Below, piece by piece: positions 16,875-25,485 of a stretch of DNA of 64,000 nucleotides (the first letter of the stretch is position 1; each line of letters starts with the position of its first letter). Position numbers and translations under genes: made by a program. Origin of the DNA: Hyphomicrobiales bacterium (lineage in GTDB: Bacteria > Pseudomonadota > Alphaproteobacteria > Rhizobiales > Beijerinckiaceae); assembly GCA_016716745.1 (NCBI GenBank), contig JADJVD010000011.1:1-64000 (forward strand). Reading direction: 5' to 3'. The notes under the pieces are model-generated. The model had not been told where the DNA came from. It made no database searches and was given only the letters and a program-made list of their open reading frames with translations.

Positions 16875-17831
16875 ATGACCGACAAGCCGCCGCTTCGCAT
16901 TCTTCTGGCCGCGCCGCGCGGATTCTGCGCCGGCGTCGTGCGCGCCATCGACGCGGTGGAGCAGGCGCTGAAGCTCTATGGCCCGCCCGTCTATGTGCGT
17001 CACGAGATCGTGCACAACAAATACGTGGTCGAGAGCCTGAAGGCCAAAGGCGCGGTGTTCGTCGACGAACTGTCCGAAGTGCCGCAGACCCGCGCGCCGG
17101 TGATCTTTTCGGCCCATGGCGTGCCGAAGGCGGTGCCGGCGGAGGCGGCCGAGCGCGGCCTCTTCGCCATCGACGCGACGTGCCCGCTCGTAACCAAGGT
17201 GCATCGCGAGGCCGAGATCCATTTCCGGCGCGGCCGGCGCGTCGTGCTCGTCGGGCATGCCGGCCATCCGGAAGTGATCGGCACGATGGGTCAGTTGCCC
17301 GAAGGCGCGGTGGCGCTGGTCGAGACGCTCGCCGACGTCGCCGCGCTCGACGTTGCGCTCGAGCCGCTCGCCTATGTCACGCAGACGACGTTGTCGGTCG
17401 ACGACACGCGCGACATCGTCGCCGCGCTGGTGCTGCGCTTTCCCGGCATCGTCGGCCCGCACCGCGAGGACATCTGCTACGCGACGACCAACCGCCAGGA
17501 GGCGGTGAAGGCCATCGCCCCGCAGGTCGACGCGCTGATCGTCGTCGGCTCGCCCAATTCGTCGAATTCGCAGCGCCTGAAGGAGGTCGCCGAACGCTCC
17601 GGCTGCCCGCTCGCCCGCCTCATCCTGCGGGCCGGCGACATCGACTGGTCGCTGTTCGGCGCGATTTCCAGCCTCGGCGTCACCGCCGGCGCCTCGGCGC
17701 CCGACATCCTGATCGAGGAGATCATCGACGCCTTCGCCGCCCGCTACGAGGTGAGGGTGGAGACGGTCTCGACCGCCGACGAACACGTCTTCTTCCCCCT
17801 GCCGCGCGAGCTGCGGCCGGCGGGCGCGTGA
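16875..17831 (+). CDS. ispH: 4-hydroxy-3-methylbut-2-enyl diphosphate reductase
   Basis: The 318-residue iron-sulfur enzyme makes IPP and DMAPP in the last MEP-pathway step. The three cluster cysteines lie in RGFCAGVVRAID, DATCPLVTKVH and DICYATTNRQ. The substrate-binding Ser/Asn residues are in GSPNSSNSQRL. ATG 16875 gives the standard N-terminus. Together with ispE at 0.3 kb it shows that the organism uses the MEP route. In many Hyphomicrobiales ispH is followed directly by thrB and rnhA; here two genes are inserted first. Confidence 0.97.
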   Translation: MTDKPPLRILLAAPRGFCAGVVRAIDAVEQALKLYGPPVYVRHEIVHNKYVVESLKAKGAVFVDELSEVPQTRAPVIFSAHGVPKAVPAEAAERGLFAIDATCPLVTKVHREAEIHFRRGRRVVLVGHAGHPEVIGTMGQLPEGAVALVETLADVAALDVALEPLAYVTQTTLSVDDTRDIVAALVLRFPGIVGPHREDICYATTNRQEAVKAIAPQVDALIVVGSPNSSNSQRLKEVAERSGCPLARLILRAGDIDWSLFGAISSLGVTAGASAPDILIEEIIDAFAARYEVRVETVSTADEHVFFPLPRELRPAGA

Positions 17832-17838
17832 GCGGCGC

Positions 17839-17936
17839 GGACCGCGAGCCTCCGGCTCGCAATCCGGCCGCAATTTCCGCGCGATGGCGCTTCGTCGACT
17901 TCCTAAGGCCCGATGCGGGCCGGAGGCCCGCGGTCC
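17839..17936. repeat. Dispersed palindromic element, copy A (98 bp)
   Basis: The element begins GGACCGCGAGCCTCCGGCTC (17839-17858). It ends with the near-perfect inverse of that sequence, GGGCCGGAGGCCCGCGGTCC (17917-17936), with two mismatches in 20. The same start and the same CGCGGTCC end, with an unrelated middle, occur at 36933-37029. The inner GCGAGCC TCC GGCTCGC is itself a hairpin. It lies between the convergent ends of ispH and the DMT exporter gene. Confidence 0.65.
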
Positions 17937-17951
17937 ATTCAGCGGTCCGGC

Positions 17952-18863
17952 CTAGCCGTTGATCAGGATCGCCACGCCGATCAGGATCAGCGCCATGCCG
18001 AGCCATTCGCGCGCGCTCACGCCCTCGCTGAAAATGCGGCGCGAGACGATCTGCGCCAGGATCACCTCGACCAGCGCCAGCGTGCGCACGCGCGCCGCGC
18101 TCGTCAGCGCGAAGGCGAGGAACCAGAATTGCGAGGCGAGCGCGCCGGCGAAGCCCGCCGGCAGCGACTGACGCCACATCCGCAGGATCGCCGCCAGCCG
18201 CGCCCGGTCGAACAGCAGGAGATAGAGCGTCAGCGTCGCCGTCTGGATGGCGAGGCCCGTCGCCAGCGTCGTCGTCGCCGCCATCACGAAGCTCGGCGTG
18301 TCGAGAGCCAGCACGCCGCCGCGAAAGCCGATCGCCGACAGCGCGAAGAATCCGCCCGAGACGACGCCCATCGCGGCGGGGCGCCAGTGGCCCTGCGCCC
18401 CCGCCGGTCCGGATTGCGGCCCGGACTTCGGCCACGACATCAGCATCACGCCGGCCGTGGCGATGACGATCGCCAGAATCAGCGTCGGCGTCGGCCGTTC
18501 GCCGAGAAAGATCAGCCCGAACAGGGCGACCTGCACCGGCTCGGTCTTGGTGTAGGCGATCGAGACGACGAAGGAGCGCTCGCGCATCGAGGCCAGCATC
18601 AGCGCGGTGGCGACGATCTGCGCCATCGCGCCGAGCGCCGTCCAGCCGAGCGAGGCCGGGCTCGGCGCGGGGACGGGCAGACCCAGCGCCAGCCGCGCGA
18701 GGCCGAGAAAGACGAGCGCGAAGGGCAGGCCGAAGAGGAAGCGCACATGCGTCGCCCCGACGGTGCCGAGCGGCCCGGTCAACGCGCGCTGCATGGCGTT
18801 GCGGAAGGTCTGCGAGACCGTCGCCGCCAGCGTGAAGACCGCCCAGAGCCAGGAAATCGTCAT
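17952..18863 (-). CDS. DMT-superfamily (EamA) membrane transporter
   Basis: The 303-residue integral membrane protein has about ten hydrophobic segments in the two-times-five arrangement of EamA exporters. The N-terminal half runs from LWAVFTLAATVSQTFRNAMQ. Motifs include TKTEPVQVALFGLIFLGERP in the first half and LVEVILAQIVSRRIFSEGVS in the second, the paired family signature. Such proteins export amino acids, nucleosides or other small metabolites; the substrate is not visible. ATG 18863 gives a complete first membrane segment. It converges with ispH. Confidence 0.88.
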   Translation of the reverse strand: MTISWLWAVFTLAATVSQTFRNAMQRALTGPLGTVGATHVRFLFGLPFALVFLGLARLALGLPVPAPSPASLGWTALGAMAQIVATALMLASMRERSFVVSIAYTKTEPVQVALFGLIFLGERPTPTLILAIVIATAGVMLMSWPKSGPQSGPAGAQGHWRPAAMGVVSGGFFALSAIGFRGGVLALDTPSFVMAATTTLATGLAIQTATLTLYLLLFDRARLAAILRMWRQSLPAGFAGALASQFWFLAFALTSAARVRTLALVEVILAQIVSRRIFSEGVSAREWLGMALILIGVAILING

Positions 18864-18957
18864 CTCGCCCCCGCAGCGGCGCGCAAGGCGCCGCGCCCGC
18901 TCTTGAGGGCGACGGGCGCCGGGGGTCAAGATGGGCCCTCTCGCGGAGACGACTTTC

Positions 18958-19491
18958 ATGGCCGCCATGCGCCTGACGACTGTGCTCGCCCTCGCGGCGA
19001 TGGCCGCGCTCGCCGCCCTCGACCCCGGTCTCGGTCTCGGTCTCGGTCCCGCCTCGGCGCAGGCGCCGGCCGCCGCGCCGCCGGCGCTGACGGTCGACGG
19101 CGACGTCGCCGCGCCGCTGGCGCTGAGCCTCGGCGATCTGGCCGCGATGGAGCGCGTCGCCGTCGAGATCGCCGACAAGGACGGCCGCCGGCAGAGCTTC
19201 TCCGGCGTCGACGCCGCGCTCGTGCTGGCCAAGGCCGGCGCGCCGATCCGCGAGAACCTGAAGAGCACCGACGCGGCGCGTTACGTCCACGCGCAGGGGA
19301 GCGACGGCTATGTCGCGGTGTTCGCCACAGCCGAATTCGACAAGGGGCGCTTTCTGATCGTCGACCGGATCGACGGCGCGCCGCTGCTCGTGCGCAGCGG
19401 GCCGCTGCAACTGGTCGCGGTCAGCGACGACCGTCGCACCCGCTGGGTGAAGCAGCTGAAGCTGTTGCAGGTGCGCGCCTCGCGGCCCTGA
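18958..19491 (+). CDS. Secreted Mo-cofactor-binding-fold (sulfite oxidase-like) protein
   Basis: The 177-residue protein has a signal peptide (AAMRLTTVLALAAMAALAAL), then a short Gly-Leu repeat from the DNA repeat CTCGGT (19027-19048), with likely cleavage near ASAQA. The mature part has features of the oxidoreductase molybdopterin-binding family: ALTVDGDVAAPLALSLGDLA, the SFSGVDAALVLAKAG stretch, and HAQGSDGYVAVFATAEFD. Many short members lack the cofactor-coordinating cysteine, and I see none in the expected region, so catalysis is doubtful. An in-frame ATG at 18931 is an alternative start. Confidence 0.7.
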   Translation: MAAMRLTTVLALAAMAALAALDPGLGLGLGPASAQAPAAAPPALTVDGDVAAPLALSLGDLAAMERVAVEIADKDGRRQSFSGVDAALVLAKAGAPIRENLKSTDAARYVHAQGSDGYVAVFATAEFDKGRFLIVDRIDGAPLLVRSGPLQLVAVSDDRRTRWVKQLKLLQVRASRP

Positions 19492-19571
19492 CCGGCGGCG
19501 GTTTGACGCGCCGGGCCGGGCGCGGCACTAGGGGGCGCGCGCCGCCCCGCCGCGCCTTCCGGACGATTCGC

Positions 19572-20537
19572 ATGGCCGTCTACACCGACATCACCGACGA
19601 CGAACTCGCCGAGTTCCTCGCCCGCTACGACATCGGCCAGGTGCTGTCCTTCAAGGGCATTGCGGAAGGCGTCGAGAACTCGAACTTCCTGCTCCACACC
19701 GACGCCGGCTTCTTCATCCTGACGCTCTACGAGAAGCGCGTGCGCGAGGGCGATCTGCCGTTCTTCCTCGGCCTGATGGAGCATCTGGCCGATCACGGCA
19801 TCAACTGCCCGCAGCCGGTGAAATCGCGCGACGGCCAGGCGCTCGGCCGTCTCGCCGGCCGGCCGGCGGCGGTCGTCACCTTTCTCGACGGCATGTGGCC
19901 GCGCCGGCCCGAGGTGCGCCATTGCGCGGCGCTTGGCGAGGCCCTCGCGCGCATGCATGTCGCCGGCGCGGAGTTTCATATGACGCGCGAGAACGCGCTG
20001 TCGGTCGCCGGCTGGACGCCGCTGTTCCGCGCCGCCGAGATGCGCGCCGACGAGGTGTTGCCCGGCCTGCCGGTCGCCATCGCCGAGGAGCTGTCGCATC
20101 TCGAGCGCCACTGGCCGACCGATCTGCCGCAGGGCGTCATCCACGCCGATCTGTTTCCCGACAACGTGTTCTTTCTCGGCGACAAGCTGTCGGGGCTGAT
20201 CGACTTCTATTTCGCCTGCAACGACGCGCTGGTCTACGATCTGGCCATCTGCCTCAACGCCTGGTGTTTCGAGATCGACGCCTCGTTCAACATCACCAAG
20301 GGCATGGCGCTGATCTCGGCCTATCACCGCACGCGCGCCCTCTCGCCGGCGGAGATCGCGGCGCTGCCGACGCTGGCGCGCGGCGCCGCGTTGCGCTTCC
20401 TGCTGACGCGTCTCGTCGATTGGCTGAACGTGCCGGAAGGGGCGATGGTGAAGCCGAAGGACCCGATCGAATACGTCAAGAAGCTGCGCTTCCATCAGAA
20501 GGTGGCGAGCGCCCGCGAATACGGGCTGCTGGCGTGA
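19572..20537 (+). CDS. thrB: Homoserine kinase (APH-fold type)
   Basis: The 321-residue protein belongs to the choline/aminoglycoside kinase fold used for homoserine phosphorylation in alphaproteobacteria, a step of threonine synthesis. It opens MAVYTDITDDELAEFLARYD and carries SFKGIAEGVENSNFLLHTD. The catalytic loop is VIHADLFPDNVFF and the metal-binding Asp is in GLIDFYFACND. Length and order match the ThrB type. Its stop overlaps the GTG start of rnhA (GTGA), so the two are translationally coupled. Confidence 0.96.
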   Translation: MAVYTDITDDELAEFLARYDIGQVLSFKGIAEGVENSNFLLHTDAGFFILTLYEKRVREGDLPFFLGLMEHLADHGINCPQPVKSRDGQALGRLAGRPAAVVTFLDGMWPRRPEVRHCAALGEALARMHVAGAEFHMTRENALSVAGWTPLFRAAEMRADEVLPGLPVAIAEELSHLERHWPTDLPQGVIHADLFPDNVFFLGDKLSGLIDFYFACNDALVYDLAICLNAWCFEIDASFNITKGMALISAYHRTRALSPAEIAALPTLARGAALRFLLTRLVDWLNVPEGAMVKPKDPIEYVKKLRFHQKVASAREYGLLA

Positions 20538-20986
20538 CCGAAGCGGCAAAGCGCGTCGAGATCTGGACGGACGGCGCCTGCTCGGGCAATCCCGGCCCCG
20601 GCGGCTGGGGCGCCATTCTCGATTACGGCGGCAGGCGCAAGGAGCTGCATGGCGGCGAGAGCCCGACCACCAACAATCGCATGGAGCTGATGGGCGCGAT
20701 CATGGCGCTGGAGGCGCTGACGCGCCCCTGCGCGGTCGATCTGCACACGGACTCGACCTATGTGCGCAACGGGGTCACCGGCTGGATCTACAACTGGAAG
20801 CGGCGCGGCTGGAAGACCGCCGACAACAAGCCGGTCAAGAACGTCGACCTGTGGATGCGGCTCGAAGCGGCGGCCGCTCGCCACGAGGTCCACTGGAAAT
20901 GGGTCAAGGGCCACGCCGGCAACGAGCTGAACGAGCGCGCCGACGAATTGGCCCGCGCCGGCGTCGCGCAGGCGCGGGGCGGCTGA
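20534..20986 (+). CDS. rnhA: Ribonuclease HI
   Basis: The 150-residue enzyme cleaves RNA in RNA-DNA hybrids, removing R-loops and primers. The catalytic carboxylates are all visible: Asp in IWTDGACSGNPGPGGWG, Glu in NNRMELMGAI, Asp in LHTDSTYVRNG, and Asp in NERADELARAG, with the conserved His in VKGHAGNE. The start is GTG 20534, overlapping the thrB stop by four bases. An upstream extension in this frame would run through thrB and is a shadow. Confidence 0.97.
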   Translation: MTEAAKRVEIWTDGACSGNPGPGGWGAILDYGGRRKELHGGESPTTNNRMELMGAIMALEALTRPCAVDLHTDSTYVRNGVTGWIYNWKRRGWKTADNKPVKNVDLWMRLEAAAARHEVHWKWVKGHAGNELNERADELARAGVAQARGG

Positions 20987-21029
20987 TCGCCCCCTCCCGC
21001 CCGTTTGGACGAGAGGGGCGCGGCCTCGC

Positions 21030-21515
21030 TCAGAGCTGCTTCATCAGCGCGTCGGCGCCGGAGGCCTCCGCCTTGCCGGGCGTGTCCTCGACGTTGAGCG
21101 CCTTCACCACGCCGTTGTCGACGATCATCGAATAGCGCTTGGAGCGGCTGAAGCCGAGGCCCTGCGCCATGTCGAGATCGAGGCCGATCGCCTTGGCGAA
21201 ATCGGCGTTGGGGTCGGCGAGGAATTCGAGCTTGCCGCCCGCCTCGGTCGCCTTCGCCCAGGCGTCCATCACGAACGGATCGTTGACGGCGGTGACGATG
21301 ATGGCGTCGACGCCCTTGGCCTTGATCGCCTCGGCGTTGTCGCGGAAGCCCGGCAGGTGGTTCTTGTGGCAGGTCGGCGTGAAGGCGCCGGGCACGGCGA
21401 AGAACACCACCTTGCGCCCGCCGAAAGCCTCGTCGGTCGTCACCGGCTTCACGCCGTCCGGCGTCATCGTCTTGAAGGTCGCCTGCGGCAGACGGTCGCC
21501 AACCTTGATCGTCAT
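21030..21515 (-). CDS. Peroxiredoxin (Prx5/AhpE-like, atypical 2-Cys type)
   Basis: The 161-residue protein reduces hydrogen peroxide and alkyl peroxides. The peroxidatic cysteine lies in PGAFTPTCHKNHLPGF, preceded by VVFFAVPG, the signature of the Prx5 group. The C-terminus LNVEDTPGKAEASGADALM is also typical. No second conserved cysteine is obvious, so reduction probably depends on glutathione or glutaredoxin. It starts at ATG 21515, converges with rnhA and lies downstream of the DsbD-N-like gene. Confidence 0.94.
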   Translation of the reverse strand: MTIKVGDRLPQATFKTMTPDGVKPVTTDEAFGGRKVVFFAVPGAFTPTCHKNHLPGFRDNAEAIKAKGVDAIIVTAVNDPFVMDAWAKATEAGGKLEFLADPNADFAKAIGLDLDMAQGLGFSRSKRYSMIVDNGVVKALNVEDTPGKAEASGADALMKQL

Positions 21516-21568
21516 GGGAACTCCCTTGCGCGTTTCGTTGCGGGCGCCGTGCGCGCCGTCGCGCCAAA

Positions 21569-22439
21569 CTAGGGCGTCGGCGCGGCGCGGTCGAGACGCA
21601 GCCTCGTTTCGCTCGCGCCTTCGCGCGTCGTCAGGGTGAGCCGGATCTCGGGATCGACCGCCGTCCCGGCCGGCGCCTGCGTGCGTTCGAGCGTGAAAAT
21701 CGATTCGCCCGCCGCGCCCGGCTGCGGGCCCGACACATCGAACCACCAGTCCTCCGGCGCCTCCACGAACAGCGTCGGCTCCGCCCCGCGCACGCGCGCG
21801 CGCCAGACCGGCGCGGCGCCTTCCGCGCGCGTCACCGCCATGATCGAGGGCGCCCCCTCCGCGCCCAGCGGGCGCGGCCGAGGCGTCGCCGCGAGCGCGG
21901 CGGCGAGCCCTGCGGCATGTGCGGTCGGACCGGCGCCCGCCGGCAGGGTCAGCGCGAGGTCGGCATGGGCGGGCGCGCAGATCTTCTCGCACACCCCGTA
22001 ATCGACCGACAGGACGAGCCGCACCGGCTTGCCCGGATCGCGCGGCGCGACGACCAGCGGCAGGATCACGTCGGCCGCGTAGCCGAAGGTCAGCGCGCCG
22101 CCCTTTGTCCATTTTGCGCGGGGCCGGGAACAGCGTCTCCAGCGCGCCGAGATTGTCGGAGCCGGCCGCATCGATGGTTGGCGGAACGCCAGCCTCGCCG
22201 GGGCTGCGCCAATAGGTGACGGCGCCCGGATCGAGCCGGATTTCGAGGCCCGCGACCCGCTTGCCGTCGACCGTGCCGCCGTCGATCAGACGGGCCGCGC
22301 CCTTCAGCGTCTCGGTCCACGCCGTCTGCGCCGGGCCGTCCTCCGCCCGCGCGCCGGCGGGCAGGCCGAGCGCCGCCGCGCAGGCGGCGGCCACAACGGC
22401 GCGGCGGAGCGAGCGGGCGAACGTCATGAGGTGCGACAT
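21569..22439 (-). CDS. Secreted DsbD N-terminal-domain-like protein, with one frameshift
   Basis: The N-terminus has a signal peptide (about residues 1-32, ending GLPAGARAE), then YWRSPGEAGVPPTIDAAGSD. This and the later LVLSVDYGVCEKICAPAHAD match the periplasmic domain that receives electrons in DsbD/ScsB proteins, with the redox Cys pair in CEKIC. No membrane core follows, so it is the free-standing type often annotated as a protein-disulfide reductase domain protein. The frame breaks between KMDKG and GALTFGYAADV near 22105-22115. One extra base (G run) explains it. The corrected length is about 289 residues. Confidence 0.85.
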
Positions 22440-22552
22440 GGCGCGCCTTGTAGCCTCGCGCCGCCCTCTGCGCCAAGCAACAGCGCGTGAGCGCCGCCGA
22501 TGCGTCGCCGCCTCGCCTTGGCGAAGCCCGCCCGCGCGCCTACATTCGCAGC

Positions 22553-23167
22553 ATGATCGACAGCATCGCTTCGCAATCGGACCCGGACGACGGATTCCTC
22601 GACGGCCAGCTCCTCGTGGCGATGCCGTCGATGGAGGATTCGCGCTTCCAGCGCAGCGTGATCTATCTGTGCGCCCATTCGTCCGAGGGGGCGATGGGCA
22701 TCATCGTCAACCAGCGCGCCCGCAAGATTCGTTTTCCCGAGCTTCTGGTGCAGCTCGAGGTGATCGGCGAGGAGGACGCCATCCGCCTGCCGAAGGGCGC
22801 CGGCGCAGTGCCCGTGCTGAAGGGCGGCCCGGTCGAGACCGGCCGCGGCTTCGTGCTGCACTCGAACGACTATTTCATCCAGAATTCGACGCTGCCGATC
22901 GACGGCGAGATCAACCTGACGGCGACCGTCGACATCCTGCGCGCCATCGCCAAGGGCGAGGGGCCGGCGCAGGCGGTGCTGGCGCTGGGCTACGCCGGCT
23001 GGTCGCCCGGCCAGCTCGAAAGCGAGATCCAGGCGAATGGCTGGCTGCATTGCCCGGCCGATCCGAGCTTCATCTTCGGCGAGGAGCTGGACACCAAATA
23101 CGAGCGCGCCCTGCGCAAGATCGGCATCGACCCGGCCATGCTCTCCTCGGCCGCCGGCCACGCCTGA
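22553..23167 (+). CDS. YqgE/AlgH family protein (DUF179)
   Basis: The 204-residue protein has the family opening FLDGQLLVAMPSMEDSRFQR, followed by SVIYLCAHSSEGAMGIIVNQ and GGPVETGRGFVLHS. The late GYAGWSPGQLESEIQANGWL is also diagnostic. AlgH was named from Pseudomonas alginate regulation, but the molecular role is unresolved. ATG 22553 is chosen over an open frame to 22487 because it directly precedes the family core. It diverges from the DsbD-N-like gene. Confidence 0.95.
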   Translation: MIDSIASQSDPDDGFLDGQLLVAMPSMEDSRFQRSVIYLCAHSSEGAMGIIVNQRARKIRFPELLVQLEVIGEEDAIRLPKGAGAVPVLKGGPVETGRGFVLHSNDYFIQNSTLPIDGEINLTATVDILRAIAKGEGPAQAVLALGYAGWSPGQLESEIQANGWLHCPADPSFIFGEELDTKYERALRKIGIDPAMLSSAAGHA

Positions 23168-24176
23168 GCGCGGTCAGCGCGCCAGCGCGCGCCAGCAGCG
23201 CGTCGAGCGCCGCCTCGTCGAGAGCGAGCCGCGCCGGCAGCGCCCTCAGGCCAGCCTCGGCGCCCGCCTGCCGCGCCGCCGGGGAGAGACGCGCCATATC
23301 CTTCTCGGTGGTGACGAGCCGCAGCCCCTCCTCGTTGGCGCGCCGGGCGAGCGAGGCGATCTCGGCGTCGACGTAAGGGTGGTGGTCCGGAAAGGTCGCC
23401 TCCGAATCGACGTCGAGCCCCGCCGCCCGCAGCGTGTCGAAGAACTTCTTCGGCCGGCCGATGCCGGCGAAGGCGAGCAGCGGCTTGCCCTGCAACTGCG
23501 CGACGACGGCCGCGTCCGGCGTCATCTCCGCGAGCAGGACCGGCTTGCCGCGCGCCTGCGCCTCGCGCGCCACCTGCGCGCCGGCCTCGCCCGGCCCGAC
23601 GATCAGCACGGCGTCGGCGAGCCCCCACTGCGCCGCCATAGGCGCCCGCAACGGGCCGGCCGGCGGGCAATAGCCCGAGCCGAGGCCGACGCCGCCGTCG
23701 ACGACGGCGATGGAAAGATCCTTCGTCAGACCGGGATTCTGCAAGCCGTCGTCCATCACGACGACGCTCGCCCCGGCCGCGACCGCGGCGCGCGCGCCGG
23801 CGATCCGGTCGGCGCAGATCACGGTCGGCGCGAGGCGCGCCAGCAGCAGCGGCTCGTCGCCGACGTCGGCGGCGGAATGGCGCGTCGGATCGACGGTCGC
23901 CGGCGTCGGCCCGGACAGCGCGCCGCGATAGCCGCGCGACAGGAAGACCGGCCGCTCCCCGCGCGCGATCAGCCGCTCGGCGACGGCGAGGGCGGCCGGC
24001 GTCTTGCCGGCTCCCCCGAGCGTGAAATTGCCGAGGCAGACGACCGGAACGGGCGCGCGTTCGGACGGTCCGGCGAGTTTGCGGGCGGCGAGCGCGCCGT
24101 AGAGCGCGCCGAGCGGCGCGAGCGCGCGGGCGAGCAGCGAGACGGGCGCGGCGTTCCAGAAATCAGGGGCGCGCAT
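23070..24176 (-). CDS. lpxK: Tetraacyldisaccharide 4'-kinase
   Basis: This enzyme phosphorylates the lipid A precursor DS-1-P at the 4' position on the inner face of the inner membrane. The Walker A motif is GNFTLGGAGKTPAALAVAE, and the catalytic region includes VVMDDGLQNPGLTKDLSIAV. TFPDHHPYVDAEI and LVTTEKDMARLSP are LpxK signatures. In the frame shown the gene runs 98 bp into the 3' end of the algH-like gene and gives 368 residues, longer than usual. One base fewer near 23185 would end it at 23174 with ALLARLAR, a normal length. It is followed in operon order by nothing else; waaA lies 6 bp upstream. Confidence 0.92.
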   Translation of the reverse strand: MRAPDFWNAAPVSLLARALAPLGALYGALAARKLAGPSERAPVPVVCLGNFTLGGAGKTPAALAVAERLIARGERPVFLSRGYRGALSGPTPATVDPTRHSAADVGDEPLLLARLAPTVICADRIAGARAAVAAGASVVVMDDGLQNPGLTKDLSIAVVDGGVGLGSGYCPPAGPLRAPMAAQWGLADAVLIVGPGEAGAQVAREAQARGKPVLLAEMTPDAAVVAQLQGKPLLAFAGIGRPKKFFDTLRAAGLDVDSEATFPDHHPYVDAEIASLARRANEEGLRLVTTEKDMARLSPAARQAGAEAGLRALPARLALDEAALDALLARAGALTALRRGRRPRRAWPGRCRSCAGRARIWCPAPRRR

Positions 24177-24182
24177 GGCCGC

Positions 24183-25484
24183 TCAAAGCTCCGCGGTAGA
24201 TGATTGCGACGTGGCTTGCGCCGCTTCGAAATGGGCGAGCGCGCGCAGGATGCGGTGCGTCGCGCCCCCTTGCCGCTCGACCGCCTCGTTGGCGGCCCGG
24301 CCCATCGCCCTCAGCTTCGCCGGTTCGCCGAGCAGCCGGCCAACGGCGACGGCCAGCGCCGTCGCGTCCGCCACTTCGAAGCCGCCGCGCGCATCGTCCA
24401 GCAGGGCGTAGTCCTCGGCGAAATTCTGCGTGCTCGGGCCGTGCAGCACCGCCGCGCCGAGCTTGGCCGGTTCGATCGGGTTCTGCCCGCCCCGGTCGGT
24501 CAGCGTGCCGCCGACGAAGGCCAGGCCCGCAAGGCGATAGACGAGGCCGAGTTCGCCGATCGTGTCGAACAGATAGATTTCCGCCCCCTCGATCGGCTCG
24601 CCGCGCGAGCGCCGGCCGACGGCGAGCCCCTGCGCGCGCGCCAGCCCGGCGATCGCCTCGCCGCGCTCGGGATGGCGCGGGGCGATGATGGTGAGCAGGT
24701 CCGGAAGCCGCGTCTCCAGCGCCCGGTGCGCGGCGATGGCGGCCTCTTCCTCGCCCTCGTGGGTCGAGGCGGCGGCCCACACCGGCCGCGCGCCGATGCG
24801 CGCCGACAGGCTCGCCAGATGCGCCGGGTCGGCCGGCGGCGGCGGCACGTCGTATTTGAGGTTGCCGGCCACCAGCGCGGCCGGCGCGCCGAGCGCCGAA
24901 TAGCGCTCCCCGTCCTCCGGCGTGCGCGCCAGAACGAGGTCGACGCGCCGCAGCAGCGCGCCGATCACCGAGGGCGCCTTGCTCCAGCGCTCGAAGGAGC
25001 GCGGCGACATGCGCGCATTGACGATGAAGACCGGAACGCCGCGACGCCTGGCCTCGACCAGGAGATTGGGCCACAGCTCCGATTCGGCGATCATCAGCGC
25101 GTTCGGCCGCCAGTGGTCGAGAAAGCGCTCGACGGCGGCGGGCAGGTCGAGCGGGGCGAACTGATGCATCGCGCCGGCGGGCAGCCGCGTCGCCAGCACT
25201 TTCGCGGAGGTCGTCGTGCCGCTCGTCGCCAGCACCGCGTCGCCGCGCGCCGCCAGCGCGCCGATCAGCGGCAGCAGCGCCACCGACTCGCCGACGCTCG
25301 CCCCGTGCAGCCAGACCAGCCGGCCGCCGGGGCGCTGATGGGCGGCCCGGCCCAGCCGCTCCGGCCAGCGCGTCTCGTGCTCCTTGCCGCGCGACAGGCG
25401 CCATTTCAGAAAGGCCGGCGCGAGCGGGGAGAGGGCGCGGACGCCGAGCCGGTAGGCCGAGAGCAGGAGGTCGCCGCGATCCAT
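24183..25484 (-). CDS. waaA: 3-deoxy-D-manno-octulosonic acid (Kdo) transferase
   Basis: The 433-residue GT30-family enzyme adds Kdo from CMP-Kdo to lipid A precursors. The N-terminal half has WLHGASVGESVALLPLIGAL, the conserved site with the catalytic Glu. The C-terminal half has GTLTDRGGQNPIEPAKLGAA and HGPSTQNFAEDYALLD, the nucleotide-sugar contacts. A hydrophobic N-terminal anchor (LLSAYRLGVRALSPLAPAFL) is present. It lies between the DUF374 acyltransferase gene (1 bp upstream) and lpxK (6 bp downstream), a tight lipid A operon. Confidence 0.96.
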   Translation of the reverse strand: MDRGDLLLSAYRLGVRALSPLAPAFLKWRLSRGKEHETRWPERLGRAAHQRPGGRLVWLHGASVGESVALLPLIGALAARGDAVLATSGTTTSAKVLATRLPAGAMHQFAPLDLPAAVERFLDHWRPNALMIAESELWPNLLVEARRRGVPVFIVNARMSPRSFERWSKAPSVIGALLRRVDLVLARTPEDGERYSALGAPAALVAGNLKYDVPPPPADPAHLASLSARIGARPVWAAASTHEGEEEAAIAAHRALETRLPDLLTIIAPRHPERGEAIAGLARAQGLAVGRRSRGEPIEGAEIYLFDTIGELGLVYRLAGLAFVGGTLTDRGGQNPIEPAKLGAAVLHGPSTQNFAEDYALLDDARGGFEVADATALAVAVGRLLGEPAKLRAMGRAANEAVERQGGATHRILRALAHFEAAQATSQSSTAEL

Positions 25485-25485
25485 C

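Noticed and set aside
22487..22552. N-terminal extension of the AlgH-like protein
   Set aside because: The added 22 residues do not resemble the family start; ATG 22553 precedes the conserved core.
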